DNA of 54,379 nt from assembly GCA_947624015.1 (NCBI GenBank), contig CANQIA010000013.1:1-54379 (forward strand), in the 5' to 3' direction. Shown here piece after piece: positions 53,891-54,379 of this stretch (position 1 is its first letter; each line of letters begins with the position of its first letter). The notes under the pieces were generated by a model, which searched no databases, was not told the DNA's origin, and saw only the letters and a list, made by a program, of their open reading frames with translations. This DNA is from an uncultured Clostridia bacterium (GTDB lineage: Bacteria; Bacillota; Clostridia; Lachnospirales; CAG-274). The translations under genes and the position numbers were made by a program.

Positions 53891-53900
53891 ATCGGTACTC

Positions 53901-53982
53901 AACCTTTTGTTTTAATACAAACTGCGTTTGTATTACTCTGTTTGCACAGAGTAGGATACTTGCGTATCCTAAACAAAAGGTT
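53901..53982. repeat. cloverleaf II, copy B (82 nt)
   Basis: Outer stem AACCTTTTGTTT (53901-53912) / AAACAAAAGGTT (53971-53982), perfect 12 bp. Inside: TAATACAAAC-TGC-GTTTGTATTA (53913-53935), ACTCTGT-TTGC-ACAGAGT (53935-53952) and AGGATAC-TTGC-GTATCCT (53953-53970). At least five base pairs differ from copy A on both sides while still pairing. Confidence 0.88.
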
Positions 53983-54025
53983 TCGTTAATTTATCCTCGC
54001 CGAAAATCGGAGCAAGCTCCATTTT
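53980..54025. repeat. 46-bp direct repeat, copy B
   Basis: Identical to 53742-53787. Here it continues into the right arms of the long hairpin 53988-54041. Confidence 0.9.
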
Positions 54026-54041
54026 CGGCTTCGGATAAATT
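53988..54041. other. three-tier long hairpin at the outer end of the array
   Basis: AATTTATCC (53988-53996) / GGATAAATT (54033-54041), then GCCGAAAAT (53999-54007) / ATTTTCGGC (54021-54029), then GGAGC/GCTCC (54009-54020): 23 pairs with small internal loops. On the atp strand it would be the very 5' end of the transcript. Confidence 0.85.
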
Positions 54042-54043
54042 AT

Positions 54044-54072
54044 ATTATACACCATTTTTTGGTTAAAATCCA
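54044..54072 (-). promoter_or_regulatory. candidate atp operon promoter
   Basis: Minus-strand TATAAT (54044-54049) with a weak -35 (TGGATT, 54067-54072, 17-bp spacer). The predicted start point falls just at the first arm of the long hairpin. A competing candidate is TTGCAA (54276-54281) with TATCAT (54253-54258), spacer 17. Confidence 0.45.
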
Positions 54073-54259
54073 TAGGTAAATATGAAAAATTTGCCACTTT
54101 TCTGATAAATATATGAAAAAATATAATAATTATCGTATTTTTATTCGTTTATTATTCAAAATTCAACATTCATAAATAAACATTATATTTGCATTTTTAC
54201 CAATACCAAATAACAAAACACTGTCACAGCTCCATGCAGGCTATATTATCATATGATAT
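54073..54259. other. AT-rich intergenic DNA without recognisable gene
   Basis: No coding frame or RNA gene seen. The palindrome TATCATATGATA (54247-54258) is the only clear structure and coincides with the alternative -10. Confidence 0.6.
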
Positions 54260-54301
54260 ATGCCTATTATTTTCTTTGCAATGCCTATTATTTTCTTTGC
54301 A
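54260..54301. repeat. 21-bp perfect tandem repeat, two copies
   Basis: The unit ATGCCTATTATTTTCTTTGCA occurs at 54260-54280 and 54281-54301, head to tail without mismatch. TTGCAA within it could serve as a -35 for minus-strand transcription. Confidence 0.9.
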
Positions 54302-54310
54302 AATATTGTT

Positions 54311-54341
54311 AAAGTGTCAATGATTGGTAACACTTTTTTTG
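54311..54341 (+). terminator. terminator-like hairpin on the plus strand
   Basis: AAAGTGT / ACACTTT with an inner CAA/TTG pairing, followed by TTTTTTT. No plus-strand gene precedes it within 8 kb, so any transcript ending here would be non-coding or antisense to the atp leader. Confidence 0.55.
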
Positions 54342-54379
54342 AAAGGCAGGTTGTCAAGGGAAAGGTGGAGATTTTGCAG

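Larger units (their letters stand above)
53503..54037 (-). promoter_or_regulatory. putative structured 5' leader of the atp operon
   Basis: About 535 nt without a coding frame, between a TATAAT box and atpZ, filled by the hairpins and cloverleaves listed separately. On this strand the short loops read GAA, GCA, GCAA, GTAA or GATA with mostly C-G closing pairs. Transcription through it is inferred, not shown. Confidence 0.5.

Noticed and set aside
53810..53982. tRNA genes or tRNA-like structures
   Set aside because: The roughly 80-nt cloverleaf outline is suggestive, but there is no T-loop TTC-A-A consensus, no D-loop GG, no seven-base anticodon loop and no CCA.
53548..54041. CRISPR array
   Set aside because: Repeats are two long diverged units plus one 46-bp repeat, not many short identical repeats with regular unique spacers, and no cas gene is near.

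Overview
The window looks like a chromosomal segment of a spore-forming, anaerobic member of the Clostridia (Bacillota). The reasons are Shine-Dalgarno sites of the GGAGG type, frequent ATA codons, a LysM/GH18 spore-cortex-type hydrolase, the plsX-acpP-rnc block, MtaB, CsaB/TagA cell-wall genes, a DUF3793 protein, a dockerin protein, and an F-type ATP synthase whose c subunit carries a sodium-binding signature. I cannot name the species. I see no phage, no intact transposase and no CRISPR array.

Layout. 1-1187 (-): the 5' part of a LysM-GH18 hydrolase that runs off the left edge. 1301-8032 (+): polA, a small membrane protein, coaE, a lytic transglycosylase, a solute-binding lipoprotein and a GalT/HIT-like protein. 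8331-13196 (-): a 1,621-residue secreted dockerin protein with its own sigma-A promoter. 13503-13575 (-): tRNA-Phe. 13830-18571 (+): GT2, GtrA, YfhO and RmlC, a complete three-component envelope glycosylation set. 18586-23032 (-): DUF3793 protein, MATE transporter, tRNA-Ser(GCU), a phosphotransferase and a split chromate-transporter pair. 23181-24591 (+): VTC-domain protein and DUF4956 protein. 24639-29407 (-): mtaB, AlaX-like editing protein, a tiny membrane protein, plsX, acpP, rnc. 29510-30943 (+): an unrecognised protein with a His-rich tail. 31137-46285 (+): a long surface-polymer gene run (phosphodiester glycosidase, flippase, WecC-like dehydrogenase, two GT4 enzymes, DUF4330, Wzy/WaaL-like ligase, CsaB, a small secreted protein, TagA, a PPIase-like lipoprotein, dapF, PAP2). 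46368-53493 (-): the complete atp operon.

How the genes work together. The 31-46 kb run has the composition expected for making, flipping, polymerising and pyruvylating a secondary cell-wall polymer. Its last genes supply meso-diaminopimelate (dapF) and recycle lipid carrier (PAP2). The GT2-GtrA-YfhO set would decorate an envelope polymer. The atp operon would couple ATP to Na+ flux.

The most unusual thing in the window is not a protein. Upstream of atpZ, 53548-54041 is an array of small palindromes built as a roughly 237-bp unit present twice. Each unit contains an approximately 80-nt cloverleaf (a closing stem around three hairpins). The two cloverleaves differ in sequence but keep pairing through at least five two-sided compensatory changes. 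Read on the atp-coding strand, the short loops are GAA, GCA, GCAA, GTAA and GATA, that is GNA and GNRA-type loops. A TATAAT box lies just outside the array, so it would form a roughly 540-nt transcribed leader. Related 7-bp-stem, 3-nt-loop palindromes sit inside conserved CCGGTC...TGCTYG cassettes at 8033 and 13304-13364. A second two-hairpin repeat family occurs at 13411, 13687 and 19301.
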